NCBI RefSeq assembly: GCF_009793335.1 | Contig: NZ_WING01000001.1 | Coordinates: forward strand, 6,634,001-6,698,000 | Length of the DNA stretch: 64,000 nucleotides | From: Actinomadura sp. J1-007 | GTDB lineage: Bacteria > Actinomycetota > Actinomycetes > Streptosporangiales > Streptosporangiaceae | Reading direction: 5' to 3' | In this document: one piece after another, positions 35,801 to 45,844 of the stretch | Layout of the letters: each line of letters begins with the position of its first letter | How positions within the stretch are numbered: the first letter of the stretch is position 1 | Position numbers and translations under genes: made by a program | The notes under the pieces: model-generated | Databases searched by the model: none | Told to the model about the DNA's origin: nothing | What the model saw: the letters and a program-made list of their open reading frames with translations, nothing else

Positions 35801-36462
35801 CGGCCCACCTGGGAGACCGGCCCGCTGGAGCAGGTGCCCGCCGAGCCGGCGCCCGAGGAGCCCGCGCCGCGCAGGCCGGCACCGAGGGACGAGCCGTCCG
35901 CACGGGACGACGCCGCGCGCGCCGGGCAGGCCGCGCAGGCGGCGCGCGCCCAGCGGGGCGGGCAGGGACAGGAGGGGCCGCGCCGCGTGCCGGAGCGGTC
36001 GCCCATTTTCGACGCGATGCAGTCGGAGTGGTTCATGCGCCGGACGGGAGACGGGTCGCCGGAGGACCCGGTGAAGGGCTGGGAGTCGGCGGCCGACGCC
36101 GGCTTCCGCGCCGCCGAGGCCGCCACCAGGGAACCGGTGACGGACAAGCGGACGGCCGCGGGCCTGCCCAAGCGGGTGCCGGGCAAGAACCGCGTGCCGG
36201 GAGCGGTCGCCGCCCAGACGCCGCAGGCCAGGGGCCAGGGCGCCCAGGCGCCGGGGCAGGCCGCCGCGCCGCAGCGGCAGGCGCAGGGCCGGCAGGGCGG
36301 GCCCGCGCCGCAGCAGCCCCGGGCCAGTCGGCCGATCTCGTACGCAATCGTTTCGCGAGCTTGCAGCGCGGCGTCTACCGGGGTCGCACCGAGACCCGCG
36401 GTGGAGGCATGACAGGTGACGTGCCGTCGCAGGACGACGGCGAGACAGGAGGCACCCGGTGA
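32806..36462 (+). CDS. cvnA: Conservon sensor histidine-kinase-like protein with nitrate-sensing domain (frame broken three times)
   Basis: A protein of about 1219 residues. GTG at 32806 follows GGGAGG by eight bases; a membrane helix (LVALIVIPTAVALAFGGL), an extracellular nitrate/nitrite-sensing (NIT-type) domain, a second helix near residue 360, a HAMP-like linker and an ATPase domain (ELVENATAFSNE, ITDNGVGMP, MGLFVVGRLA) follow. No phosphorylatable His is obvious, as in other CvnA proteins. The tail holds twelve 9-residue repeats like DTGGHRGLN, then SPIFDAMQSEWF, TAAGLPKRVPGKN and NRFASLQRGVYRGR. Single-base losses near 32875, 35451 and 36330 explain the frame changes; 3657 bp is 3n, as three require. 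TGA overlaps cvnB by four bases. Confidence 0.85.
35022..35345 (+). repeat. 27-bp coding tandem repeat, twelve units
   Basis: Twelve consecutive in-frame 27-base units encode variants of GGHRGLNDT (examples: GGHRGVNDT, GAHRGLNDT, GSHRNPNDT, GAYRGLNDS) in the cytoplasmic tail of CvnA. Asp-Thr or Asp-Ser closes every unit. The array is intact in phase, unlike the intergenic arrays, so it is under protein-level selection or recent. Confidence 0.9.
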
Positions 36463-36905
36463 GCGGGCAGGATCTCAACTGGCTGGTGACGAACTTCGCC
36501 GATCGTGTCCCGAAGGTCGCGCACGCCGTCGTGGTCTCCTCGGACGGACTCCCGATGGCGTACTCCTCCGGCTTCCCGCCGGAGCGCGCCGACCAGCTCT
36601 CGGCGATCGCGTCGGGGCTGATGAGCCTCACCCAGGGCGCGGCGAAGATCTTCGACGCGGGCGGCGTGAACCAGACCGTCGTGGAGATGGACCGCGGGCT
36701 GCTGTTCGTGATGGCCATCACCAACGGCTCGGTGTTCGCGGTGCTGGCCGCCCCGGACTGCGACCTCGGCCTCGTCGCGTACGAGATGACCCTGCTGGTG
36801 GAGCGGGTCGGGAGGGTGCTGACGCCCGCGCTGCGGGGCGCCGAGCAGCCGCCGTACGGAGGCCCGCCGGTGCCCGAGATGGGCGCGGGACCCGCCCGGT
36901 TCTGA
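36459..36905 (+). CDS. cvnB: Roadblock/LC7-domain protein of the conservon
   Basis: A 148-residue roadblock/LC7 protein. LNWLVTNFADRVPKVAHAVVVS is the first strand-helix unit and SDGLPMAYSS the central loop; the tail is Pro-rich. It overlaps cvnA by GTGA and lies 39 bases before cvnC. In conservons CvnB acts as a regulator or scaffold for the small GTPase CvnD, in the manner of MglB with MglA. Confidence 0.93.
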   Translation: MSGQDLNWLVTNFADRVPKVAHAVVVSSDGLPMAYSSGFPPERADQLSAIASGLMSLTQGAAKIFDAGGVNQTVVEMDRGLLFVMAITNGSVFAVLAAPDCDLGLVAYEMTLLVERVGRVLTPALRGAEQPPYGGPPVPEMGAGPARF

Positions 36906-36944
36906 CCGACTTTGATCTGACTGACTCTGACGGAGGTCGGCGAG

Positions 36945-37448
36945 ATGGATCGAGGCAGTCCTTACGGTTCCGGTCCGGGAGGGCGGGGACGGTGGCCGGG
37001 CGACCCGCAGGTCCGCCCGCCCGCGCAGGGGCAGCCGGGGCAGGGGCAGCCGGGGGCGGCGCCGGGGCAGGGCCGGCCCCCCGGCGGCCCGCCGCCGGGG
37101 GAGGGGTCCGACACCAGCTCCCTCGTGCGCCCGTACGCCGTGACCGGCGGGCGGACCAAGCCGCGCTACGACCTGGCGATCGAGGCCCTGGTCACCGCGG
37201 CGCCGTACCCGCCGCGCGACGTGGCGATGCTGACGCCCGAGTACCGGGCGATCATGGATCTGTGCCGTTCCGCCCGGTCGGTCGCCGAGGTCTCGGCCCT
37301 GCTGCGCCTTCCCCTCGGGGTGGCCCGGGTGCTCGTCGCCGACATGGCCCTGGAGGGTCTGCTGCGGCTGCACCAGTCGCGTCCCGCCGGCGCCCAGCCG
37401 GACCTTCGCCTGCTAGAAAGGGTTCTCAGTGGCCTTCGGAAGCTCTGA
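36945..37448 (+). CDS. cvnC: DUF742 protein of the conservon
   Basis: A 167-residue protein. The first 55 residues are Gly/Pro/Gln-rich and disordered; the DUF742 domain follows with SLVRPYAVTGGRTKPRYDLA and LPLGVARVLVADMALEGLL, a winged-helix-like fold. Its last 20 bases overlap the cvnD start (GTG 37429), indicating coupled translation. Confidence 0.93.
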   Translation: MDRGSPYGSGPGGRGRWPGDPQVRPPAQGQPGQGQPGAAPGQGRPPGGPPPGEGSDTSSLVRPYAVTGGRTKPRYDLAIEALVTAAPYPPRDVAMLTPEYRAIMDLCRSARSVAEVSALLRLPLGVARVLVADMALEGLLRLHQSRPAGAQPDLRLLERVLSGLRKL

Positions 37449-38118
37449 CCAGGTTCCGGGCGCGGGCCCGTCCGGCCCCTCCGGACCGGACGCCGAGCTG
37501 ACCTCGGTCAAGATCGTGGTCGGCGGGGGCTTCGGCGTCGGCAAGACGACCTTCGTGGGGTCGGTCTCGGAGATCATGCCGCTCACCACCGAGGCGGTGA
37601 TGACGGCGGCGAGCGCCGACGTGGACGACCTGTCGGCCGTCCCGGACAAGACGACCACCACGGTGGCGATGGACTTCGGCCGCGTGTCGCTCGACAGCGA
37701 GCTGATCCTCTACCTGTTCGGCACGCCGGGACAGCACCGGTTCTGGTTCATGTGGGACGACCTGGTGCGCGGCGCGATCGGCGCGGTCGTGCTGGTCGAC
37801 ACGCGGCGGCTCGCCGACTGCTTCGCGGCGGTCGACTACTTCGAGGAGCTCGGCCTGCCGTTCGTCGTCGGGGTGAACGGGTTCCACGGCGAGTTCCAGT
37901 ACGCGGTGGACGACATCCGCGAGGCGCTGTCGATCAGCGCGCACGTGCCGATCATCCAGTGCGACGCGCGCAGCCGCGAGTCGACCAAGCAGGTGCTCAT
38001 CCATCTCGTCCAGCACGCGATGACGATCCACTCGGTCCAGCCCGCCCCCGCCGCGCAGCCGCCCGCCCCGGGCGCCCCCGGCGGCCCGCTCGGCACCACC
38101 TCGCCCAGCTGGACCTGA
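37429..38118 (+). CDS. cvnD: MglA-like small GTPase of the conservon
   Basis: A 229-residue GTPase. The P-loop is VVGGGFGVGKTTFVGSVSE at about 29-47, the switch Thr lies in PDKTTTTVAMDFG, and YLFGTPGQHRFWFMWDDLVRGAIG is the G3 region typical of CvnD. The specificity loop reads VGVNGFHG. A Pro/Ala-rich tail follows. CvnA-D form a membrane-associated signalling unit resembling eukaryotic receptor/G-protein sets. Confidence 0.93.
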   Translation: MAFGSSDQVPGAGPSGPSGPDAELTSVKIVVGGGFGVGKTTFVGSVSEIMPLTTEAVMTAASADVDDLSAVPDKTTTTVAMDFGRVSLDSELILYLFGTPGQHRFWFMWDDLVRGAIGAVVLVDTRRLADCFAAVDYFEELGLPFVVGVNGFHGEFQYAVDDIREALSISAHVPIIQCDARSRESTKQVLIHLVQHAMTIHSVQPAPAAQPPAPGAPGGPLGTTSPSWT

Positions 38119-38252
38119 CCCGCCCCGGCCCGTGACACGCCGCCGGACCCGGCTCCGCCGCCGGGTTCCGGTGGGCTACGGTCGCGTAGGGATGTGTGCA
38201 CGATGCATCATTAAGTCGCGTGACCGAGACAGAGTCAGTACGAGGGGTTGCG

Positions 38253-39029
38253 ATGGACGAATTGGAGCGGATCTCCACGTACGTGGCGATCGGCGACAGC
38301 TTCAGCGAGGGGCTGAACGATCCCTACCCGGACGAGCCGGACCGCTTCCGCGGCTGGGCCGACCGCCTGGCCGAGCTCCTGGCCGAGCGGAGCCCGGGCC
38401 TGCGGTACGCTAACCTCGCCGTGCGCGGCAAGCTCCTACGGCAGGTCGTGGACGACCAGGTCCCCCGGGCGGTCGAGCTGGATCCCGACCTGGTGACGTT
38501 CTGCGCCGGCGGCAACGACATGATCCGTCCGGGCGCCGACCCGGACGCGCTGGCGGTCGTGTTCGACGACGCGGTGCGGCGGCTGCGCGCCACCGGCGCC
38601 CGGGTGGTGATCTTCACGGGGTTCGACACCCGCGGGCTGCGCACCGGCGGGCGCATCCGCGGCAAGGCCGCCACGTACAACATGCACCTGCGGGCGATCG
38701 CCGACCGGCGCGGCTGCACCGTGGTGGACCTCTGGTCCGCGACGATCTTCAACGATCCGCGGGCCTGGTACGAGGACCGGCTGCACCTGTCCTCGGAGGG
38801 CCACCGGCGGATGGCGCTGCGCGTCGCCGAGACGATCGGGCTCCCCGTGAAGGAGAGCTGGCACGAGCCGTGGCCGCCGCTGGACGCCCGGCCCGACTGG
38901 CTGACGATGCGCCGCGAGGACCTCTACTGGGCCCGCGCGTACCTGCTCCCGTGGATCGGCCGCCGCGCGACGGGCCGCTCCTCCGGCGACGGCCGAGGCC
39001 CCAAGCGCCCCACGGCGCTCCCGCTGTAG
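38253..39029 (+). CDS. SGNH/GDSL-type hydrolase
   Basis: A 258-residue SGNH hydrolase. YVAIGDSFSEGLNDPY holds the nucleophile Ser, VTFCAGGNDMIRP the Asn block, and YEDRLHLSSEGHRRMALR the Asp-His pair. No signal peptide is present. ATG at 38253 follows GAGGGG. The C-terminal part includes RPDWLTMRREDLYWARAYLLPWI, a conserved actinobacterial tail. It ends 28 bases from the convergent STAS gene. It is related in layout to the SGNH protein at 16945-17637. Confidence 0.88.
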   Translation: MDELERISTYVAIGDSFSEGLNDPYPDEPDRFRGWADRLAELLAERSPGLRYANLAVRGKLLRQVVDDQVPRAVELDPDLVTFCAGGNDMIRPGADPDALAVVFDDAVRRLRATGARVVIFTGFDTRGLRTGGRIRGKAATYNMHLRAIADRRGCTVVDLWSATIFNDPRAWYEDRLHLSSEGHRRMALRVAETIGLPVKESWHEPWPPLDARPDWLTMRREDLYWARAYLLPWIGRRATGRSSGDGRGPKRPTALPL

Positions 39030-39057
39030 CCACGGCCGTGTTGATCGAAGCCCCGGC

Positions 39058-39594
39058 CTAGGACACCCGCCTAGGGCTCGCGTCCTGAACGTTCCTTTGT
39101 GAGTGCTTGCCCATGCACGTCCGCCCCCGGCCTGTGGCCGGAGGCGGACGTTCGGGCTCTGCGCCTCCGTTCGACGGGGCTTGGGACGAGGGTTCAGATC
39201 GGCGGGCGGAGGCCGTCGGGGGAGGGACGGCCCTCGTTCGCGGGGCGGTCGGGGGACGGGCGGCCAGGGCCTCGTCGATCGAGCCGACGACGGTCATGCG
39301 GCGGTGCAGGCCGGTGACCTCCAGGGTGCGGCGGACGATGGGCTGCGGGCCCGCGAGGGTCAGGCTGCCGCCCGCCTCGGTCGCGGCCTTGTAGCAGGCG
39401 ACGATGACCGACAGGCCTTGGGAGTCCATGAACTCCAGGCCCTCCAGGTCGAGGATCACGTGGTCGCCGTGCGCCTGCCTGGCGGCGCGGAGCCGCCGGC
39501 GCAGGTCGTCGGCGGCGGCGATATCGAGCTCGCCGCGCAGCCGCACGACGGTGTGCCCGTCGTGCGCGCGGGCGGTGACTTCCAGTGGTGGCAC
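39058..39594 (-). CDS. STAS-domain anti-sigma-factor antagonist
   Basis: A 178-residue protein. Residues 1-115 form a STAS domain of the SpoIIAA/RsbV type, with VVRLRGELDIAAADDLRRRL and LDLEGLEFMDSQGLSVIVAC; Ser58 of the DSQG turn is the expected phosphorylation site. The remaining 60 residues are a Pro/Arg/Ser-rich extension that most relatives lack. No kinase or sigma factor is adjacent, so its partner is encoded elsewhere. Confidence 0.85.
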   Translation of the reverse strand: MPPLEVTARAHDGHTVVRLRGELDIAAADDLRRRLRAARQAHGDHVILDLEGLEFMDSQGLSVIVACYKAATEAGGSLTLAGPQPIVRRTLEVTGLHRRMTVVGSIDEALAARPPTAPRTRAVPPPTASARRSEPSSQAPSNGGAEPERPPPATGRGRTCMGKHSQRNVQDASPRRVS

Positions 39595-39867
39595 GGGGGG
39601 TTCCCCTCATGTGTCGAGGCGCGCCCCCCGGGCGTCCGGGGGATGCTTTCCATTCGACAACTATCCCGGAGTCGGGGCCCCGTGCCAAGCGGATCGCGCA
39701 CCCTCGCCCGGCGGCGCGGGACGGGCGCGGGGACGGGCGCGCAGGGTCGCGCGACCCGGTGCGCGCAGGGGGTGCGGGATCGGCGCGCGAGAAGGGTGTG
39801 CCTGATCGCGCCGAGTCGTAGGGTGCTTGCCAGACGTGATGTCGAACGTAGGAGAAGGACCTCTCAG

Positions 39868-42800
39868 GTGAGCGCACCCCGGCTGCCGGAACACCTCGAA
39901 CTGCTCCTGACCGACGAGCCCGTCCTGGACGTGTACGCGCACGGTCCGTGGCGGGTCCCCGACGGGCTGTACGAGGAGCTGCGCGAGCGCGCGATGGAGT
40001 ACAACCGGGATCCGCGCGCGGTGGTGCTGACCAGGCAGCTCAACGACTTCTACGGCCCCGAGACCAGTGCGGCGGGCGCCGAGCAGTGGTCGCTGCTGAC
40101 GTTCCTGCTCGGCGCGTCGGCGGTGCGCGGCGGGTCGCGGGCGACGTCGACTACGAGCTGCTGTCGGAGTTCCTCGCCACGCCCGAGTCGGCCGTGCGGG
40201 ACCCGTCGGCGTGGTTCACCCAGGGCGGCCGGTGGCGGCCGCCGGGCCTGTGGCTGCCCGAGCCCGCGGGCAACGACCGCACGCGCCGCGAGCTGATGTT
40301 CGACCTCGCCCGCGCGGGGCTCGACGTCTTCGACGGGCTCGTTCCGCTGGAACGGCGCCGCCGCGCGCTCGCGGGCCTCTACGACCGCAGGGCGGGCGAC
40401 CCCGGCCTGCGCGAACAGGACCTGGCCGTTCCGCACGAACGGCTGGAGGAGACGTGGCTGGCCGGGCTGACGGACGCCGAGCTGGGCGTCCTGCCCGAGT
40501 TCGCCGGGCCCGTCGGCTACCTGTCATGGGTGTGCGGCGGGCTCGACGCCGCGCACGAGCGGCTCGCCGCGACGGTCGAGGACGGCGACGACGCGGACGT
40601 CGCGTTCGCGCGGCTGCTCCTCGCGGCGGACGTCCCGGTCGTTCCCGCCGAGATGGCCGTCGTGCTCGGCACCGCCCGCTACGAGAATGTGGCCGATCGG
40701 GTACGCGCGCTGCGCGGCGGGTTCTCCGCCGAGCCGTGGCAGCACGAGCTGCGCGCGTGGCTGGCGCGCGGCCTGGTCGCGGGCGAGGCCGACGCGTGCC
40801 GCGCGTGGCTCGACATGGCCGTGCGGTTCACCGGCGCCGCGCAGGGCCTGCCGGAACCCGCCGTGAGCCCGCGCTGCCGGGTGCCGGTGCGCGCGTTCCA
40901 GCTCGACCTGCGGCGGCTGTTCACCGCCCGCCGGATCGTCAACCCGCTGGCGGGCGAGCTCGCCGCGAGGTCCGGCGCGGACGAGGCGGGCGCCGGCGCC
41001 GAGGGGCGTTCCGGAGCGGACGAGTCGGGGCCGGCCGCGGCGCCCGGCGGCGGGCGGGACGAGGCCGTCGCGAAGGTGCTCGTCGGGCAGCCCGAGCTGA
41101 CCCGCGCCGTCCAGGACGCCCTGGCCGCCCGCGTCTCGGGCGAACGGCCCGTACGGCTGCTCATCGCGGGTCCCGAGGGCACGGGCAAGGGCACGGCCGC
41201 CGAGATCCTCGAACGCCGCCTCACCGACCACGGCGCGATCCGCGAGGCCGCGTGGATCTCCGACCAGGTGTTCGCGGCGCTCAGCGTCAGCGACGCGGTG
41301 CTGTGGCTCCAGGGCCGCGTGCGCGACTGCCTGGACGCGCGGCTGCTGCTGGTCGTCGACGACCTGGAGAAGCTGGTCACCTACGAGCGGTGCGGCCCGG
41401 CGGCGGTCGAGGAGCTGCGCCGGCTGATGGCGCGCTCGCCCGGCCTGGACGTCGTCGCGCTCTGCCGCCCCGGCGGCGACCGGCGGCTGTTCGACGCCAA
41501 CCCGGCGCTCGTCCGCGCGTTCGACGTGACCCGCACCCGCGACTTCGGCGAGGACGACTTCGGCGAGCTGTTCGCCCGCGCCGCCGCGCGCCGCGGCGCG
41601 TCCGTCCCGGACGAGGTCGCCGCGACGGCGGGCGTGCTGCTGTCCCGCACGCCGCCGCTGCTCAACCTGCGCGGCGCCCGCCTCGTCGAGCACCTCGCGG
41701 CGCAGAGCACCGCCGCCGCGCAGGCCCGCCTCGCCGCCTTCCGCCGCGCCGACCGGGCCGCCACCGCGGAGGCCGGGGAGGACGCGGCGCACGCGGCCGC
41801 GCCCGGCCTGGAGATCACCGTGGCGGACCTGCCGCAGCGGCTCATCTCCGGGCGCGCCGCCGGGACCGACGACCCGCGCGCCGAACTCGCGGCGTGCGCC
41901 GGGATCGAACCGGTCAAGCGGGAGGTGGAGGCGCTGGTCGCCGAGGCCCGCGCCGTCCGGCTCCGGCGCGAGGCGGGCATGGCCGTCGCGGCGCGCCCCC
42001 GGCACCTGGTGTTCGCGGGCAACCCCGGGACCGGCAAGAGCAAGGTCGCGCGCATCCTCGGCCGCATCTACGCCGACCTCGGCGTCCTGTCGTCCGGCCA
42101 CCTGATCGAAGTGGACCGCGCCGACCTGATGGGCGAGTACACCACCGAGAGCACCCTCAAGGTCCGGCGCGCCGTCGAACGCGCCCTCGGCGGCGTCCTG
42201 GTCGTCCGCGACGCGCACGCGCTCGCCGCGGCCGACGCCGCGCGGGGCCGCGAGGTGCTGGACGTGCTGACCACCGTGCTCCAGTCGCACCCCGACGACC
42301 TGGTCGCCGTCCTGACCGGCCCCGAGGCGGAGCTGAACGGGCTGCTGAAGTCGTCCGGCGACCTCGCCGCGCTGTTCCCGCGCACGGTGCGCTTCCCCGA
42401 CCTCACCGACGAGGAGCTGGTCGAGGTGTTCGCGGGCAAGGCCGCCGACGCGGGGTTCGCGCTGGCGCCCGGCGTGCTCGACAAGCTGCGCGGGCTCGCC
42501 GCCGCCGCGCCCCGCGACCGCGGCTTCGCCAACGCCCGCATCATGATCAACCTGCTGGACCGGGCCGTCGCCAACCAGGGCCGCCGCGTGCTCGCCGACG
42601 GCGTCGTGGACGAGACCGAGTCGCTGGACGAGCTGCTGCTGGAGGACGTCCCCGACACGCTCGCGCCCGCCCGCGAGGGCGTGCCCGGCGACCCGCTCGC
42701 CGAGGTCGACCGGCTGATCGGGCTCGACACGGTCAAGGCGGAGGTCGCCGCGCTCGTCGCCGAGGCCCGCGCCGAGCAGATGCGGCGCGACGCCGGGGTG

Positions 42801-43543
42801 CCGCTCGCGTCCCCGACGCGGCACATGGTGTTCATGGGCAACCCGGGCACCGCCAAGACCACCATCGCCCGCCTGGTCGCGGCCGTGTACGCCCAGCTCG
42901 GCCTGCTGTCGTCCGGCCACCTGGTCGAGGTCACCCGCGCCGACCTGGTCGCCGAGTTCATCGGCCAGACCGCCCCGAAGGTGCGCGCCGCCGTCGAGCG
43001 CGCGCTCGGCGGCGTGCTGTTCGTGGACGAGGCGTACGCGCTGGCCGGCACCGGCGGCGACCAGCGCGACTTCGGCTACGAGGCGGTCGCCGAACTGCTG
43101 AAGCTCATGGAGGAGCACCGCAACGACCTGGTCGTCATCGTCGCCGGGTACGACGCGGAGATGGAGCGCTTCCTGACGTCCAACCCGGGGCTCGACTCGC
43201 GCTTCCCGAAGGTCCTGCGGTTCCCGGACTACTCGGCCGACGAGCTCGTGACGATCTTCGAGCACATGGCGACGACCGCCGGGTTCGCCCTCGCCGACGG
43301 CGTCGCGGACGCCGTGCGGCGCCGGATGGCCGCCCATCCGCGCGGCGCGTCGTTCGGCAACGCCCGCCTGATCCGCAACCTGCTCGACGCCGCGGTCGCC
43401 CGCCAGGCCCAGCGCATCACCGCCGCCCACGACGCGGCCCCGGCGGCGTCGAGCCCGCCGAGGTGCGGATGCTGCGCCCCGAGGACCTCCCCGACGCGAC
43501 CTCCCACCCCCAGGACGAGAACGGCTTCGGCCCGTACATCTGA
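39868..43543 (+). CDS. Giant AAA+ ATPase with three CbxX/CfxQ-type modules (frame broken twice)
   Basis: A protein of about 1225 residues. GTG at 39868 follows GGAGAAGGA. The N-terminal 400 residues are helical and unrecognised. ATPase modules have Walker A sites GPEGTGKGT (about 434), GNPGTGKSK (about 717) and GNPGTAKTT (about 990). The third keeps a full Walker B (VLFVDEAYAL), the first LLLVVDDLEKL, the second only VLVVRDAHAL. Modules two and three are CbxX/CfxQ/EccA-like (LSSGHLVEVTRADL, FGNARLIRNLLD). Single-base losses near 40138 and 43440 explain the frame changes, and 3676 bp is 3n+1. Related proteins remodel RuBisCO or help type VII secretion, but no secretion genes lie nearby. Confidence 0.82.
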
Positions 43544-43601
43544 TCCTCGCGCCCGCGGGCCCGGCCAGGCGGGCGCGGTGGCCCGGGGGGCTGCCCGCGC
43601 G

Positions 43602-45686
43602 TCAGGCGGGCTCGGTGGAGGCCGCCTCCGGCGACGCGGGGTCAGGGGAGGTGCGGTAGGCGGCGGCCTGGAGGGAGTAGAGCTCGGCGTAGAGGCCGCC
43701 GAGCGCCATCAGCCGCGCGTGGTCGCCCTCCTCGATCACCCGGCCGTGCTCCAGCACGTAGATGCGGTCGGCGTGCCGGACGCTCGCCAGCCGGTGCGTG
43801 ATCAGCAGGACCGTACGGCCGTCGGCGTGCGTGCGGATCCGCTCGAACAGGTGGTGCTCGGCCCGCGCGTCCAGCGCGGCCGTCGGCTCGTCGCAGATCA
43901 GCAGCGGCGCGTCCCGGAAGAACCCCCGCGCGACCGCGAGCCGCTGCCACTGCCCGCCCGACAGCTCCGCGCCGCCCTCGAAGCGCCGGTCGAGCAGCGT
44001 GTCGTACCCCCGCGCCAGCCCCGCCACGACCTCGTCGGCCCCGGACGCCCGCGCCGCCGCCAACATCCCGTCCTCCCCGCCGCCCTCCGCGGTCCCATCC
44101 ACGCCCGCCCCGCCACCGTCCATGCCCGCTTTTTCTCGGGTGGGGGAGGTGGGGTGGCGGCCCATGGTGATGTTCTGGCGGGCGGTCATGGGCCAGTGGG
44201 TGTACTCCTGGGCGATGACGGCGACCGAGTCCCAGACCCGGTGGGGGTCGACCGTGCTCAGCGGGACGTCGTCCCAGCGGACCTCGCCGGCGTCCGGGTC
44301 GTACAGCCCGGCCATGATCTTGGCGAGGGTGGTCTTGCCCGAGCCGTTCTCGCCGACGAGCGCGACGACCTCGCCGCGCCGCACCTCCAGCGAGATCCCG
44401 TTCAGCGACGGCCGCTCCGCGGCCGGGTAGGTGAACGCGACGTCCTCGACCGTGATCACCTCGAAGTCGCGCGGCGGCCCGGCCGGCGGCGCGCCGGGCG
44501 AGGGCAGCGCGCGCCGCGGCACCCGCGCCTCGGCCGCCTCGCAGAACCCCAGGTAGTCGCCGAAGTACAGGCCCTCCTCGTAGCAGTGGTTGACCGCGAA
44601 CACCAGGTTCGTCAGGGACGTCTGCCCGCTGCGGATGGCGATGACGGCGGTGCCCGCGACCGCCAGCGGCAGCGCCCCCGCCCACAGCATCAGGCCGAGC
44701 GAGGTGTACATGCCGCCCATCGCCACGCCCTTGAGCGCGGCCCCCACGACCCGCGTGATCGTCTGCCGCCGCGCCAGGTCGAGCTGGACCTCGCGCTGGT
44801 ACGCGGCGAACCGGTCGTACTCCCCGAGCAGGAAGCCGCGCATGGTGAACGAGCGGATCTCGGCCGCGTGCCGCCGGTCGGCCATCAGGTCCGACAGGAT
44901 CCACTTGCGCCGCAGCACCGCGACCAGCGCGAGGTCGGTCATGTACTCCATCCGGGCCGTCCGCACCGACGCCCAGCCCTCCGGCAGCGCGGTCAGCAGC
45001 AGCAGCGGCAGCAGGAGCGGATGCAGCAGCCCGAGCGTTCCGGCCGCGGCGACGAGGCCCACCGCGCCGGTCAGCACGTCCACCGCGTACTGGACGAGCC
45101 TCGGCGCGGCCGCCATGCCCCGTGTCTGCGCCCGCCGCAGCTCGTCCAGGAACGCCGAGTCGTCCAGCGCGGCCAGGTGCACCGCCGTCGTCGCCTCGTA
45201 CAGCCGCAGCTCGACGAGCCGCTGGACCTGGGGCTCCAGCCGGGACTGCGCCCAGCCCGCGCCCGCCTGGAGCCCCGCCCGCAGGCCCGCCGCGGCGGCG
45301 ACCAGCGCCAGCGCGGGCAGCGCGGCCCGCACCCGGCCCGGCGTCGGGCCCCCGCTGAACAGCGCCGTGAGCACCCCGGTCGTCGCCAGCAGCCCGAACG
45401 CGGTGAACATGCCCGCCGCGAGGTTCAGCGCGATCGTCACGGTCGTGTCGGCCCGGCTCGCCCGCCACGCCAGCCGCGCCGAGCGGGCGATCACCGACGG
45501 CAGCCTCCGCGCCATCGTCCGCATGCTGGTCTCGGCCAGCTCGCCCGTCCGCGCCGTCCACATGTGCACGGTCAGCTCGGGCAGCCCCGCGTCCGCCGCG
45601 CCCGGGGCGCCGGGCCCTGCCCCGCGCGGGCCGCGCTCCTTCCCGAGGAGGAGGACGGCCCTCAGGAAACGTCGTCCGAAAGTCAT
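43602..45686 (-). CDS. ABC transporter, fused permease and ATP-binding protein
   Basis: A 694-residue ABC exporter half-transporter. The N-terminal 330 residues carry about five membrane helices; the ATPase domain has VALVGENGSGKTTLAKIMAG (Walker A), AELSGGQWQRLAVARGFF (signature), LLICDEPTAALDA (Walker B) and VLLITHRLASV. A Gly/Asp-rich insertion of about 30 residues (TSPTREKAGMDGGGAG onward) splits the helical subdomain. ATG at 45686 with GGGCGG upstream is preferred over the GTG at 45713. The substrate is unknown; such proteins often serve peptide or lipid export. Confidence 0.87.
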   Translation of the reverse strand: MTFGRRFLRAVLLLGKERGPRGAGPGAPGAADAGLPELTVHMWTARTGELAETSMRTMARRLPSVIARSARLAWRASRADTTVTIALNLAAGMFTAFGLLATTGVLTALFSGGPTPGRVRAALPALALVAAAAGLRAGLQAGAGWAQSRLEPQVQRLVELRLYEATTAVHLAALDDSAFLDELRRAQTRGMAAAPRLVQYAVDVLTGAVGLVAAAGTLGLLHPLLLPLLLLTALPEGWASVRTARMEYMTDLALVAVLRRKWILSDLMADRRHAAEIRSFTMRGFLLGEYDRFAAYQREVQLDLARRQTITRVVGAALKGVAMGGMYTSLGLMLWAGALPLAVAGTAVIAIRSGQTSLTNLVFAVNHCYEEGLYFGDYLGFCEAAEARVPRRALPSPGAPPAGPPRDFEVITVEDVAFTYPAAERPSLNGISLEVRRGEVVALVGENGSGKTTLAKIMAGLYDPDAGEVRWDDVPLSTVDPHRVWDSVAVIAQEYTHWPMTARQNITMGRHPTSPTREKAGMDGGGAGVDGTAEGGGEDGMLAAARASGADEVVAGLARGYDTLLDRRFEGGAELSGGQWQRLAVARGFFRDAPLLICDEPTAALDARAEHHLFERIRTHADGRTVLLITHRLASVRHADRIYVLEHGRVIEEGDHARLMALGGLYAELYSLQAAAYRTSPDPASPEAASTEPA

Positions 45687-45831
45687 CCGCCGCCCTTCGC
45701 CCGTACGTACCACCCACGGGCAGTGTGCGCCGCAGGGAGGACGGTTTGGAGGGCGAACGTCACATAGCGTGGTGATTTGGAGCTGTGGACAATCATGCGC
45801 CGGATGGACGCGGGCCGCGGCCCGCTTTGTC

Positions 45832-45844
45832 TAAGGTCTACGGC
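45832..45844 (+). promoter_or_regulatory. Leaderless-type -10 box for the LCP gene
   Basis: TAAGGT at 45832-45837 lies seven bases before ATG 45845, with no SD sequence. Confidence 0.5.

Noticed and set aside
43543-45767. Continuation of the AAA+ ORF through the ABC transporter region
   Set aside because: The sequence after about 43440 is the antisense of the transporter; the true end is TGA at 43541-43543 in the corrected frame.
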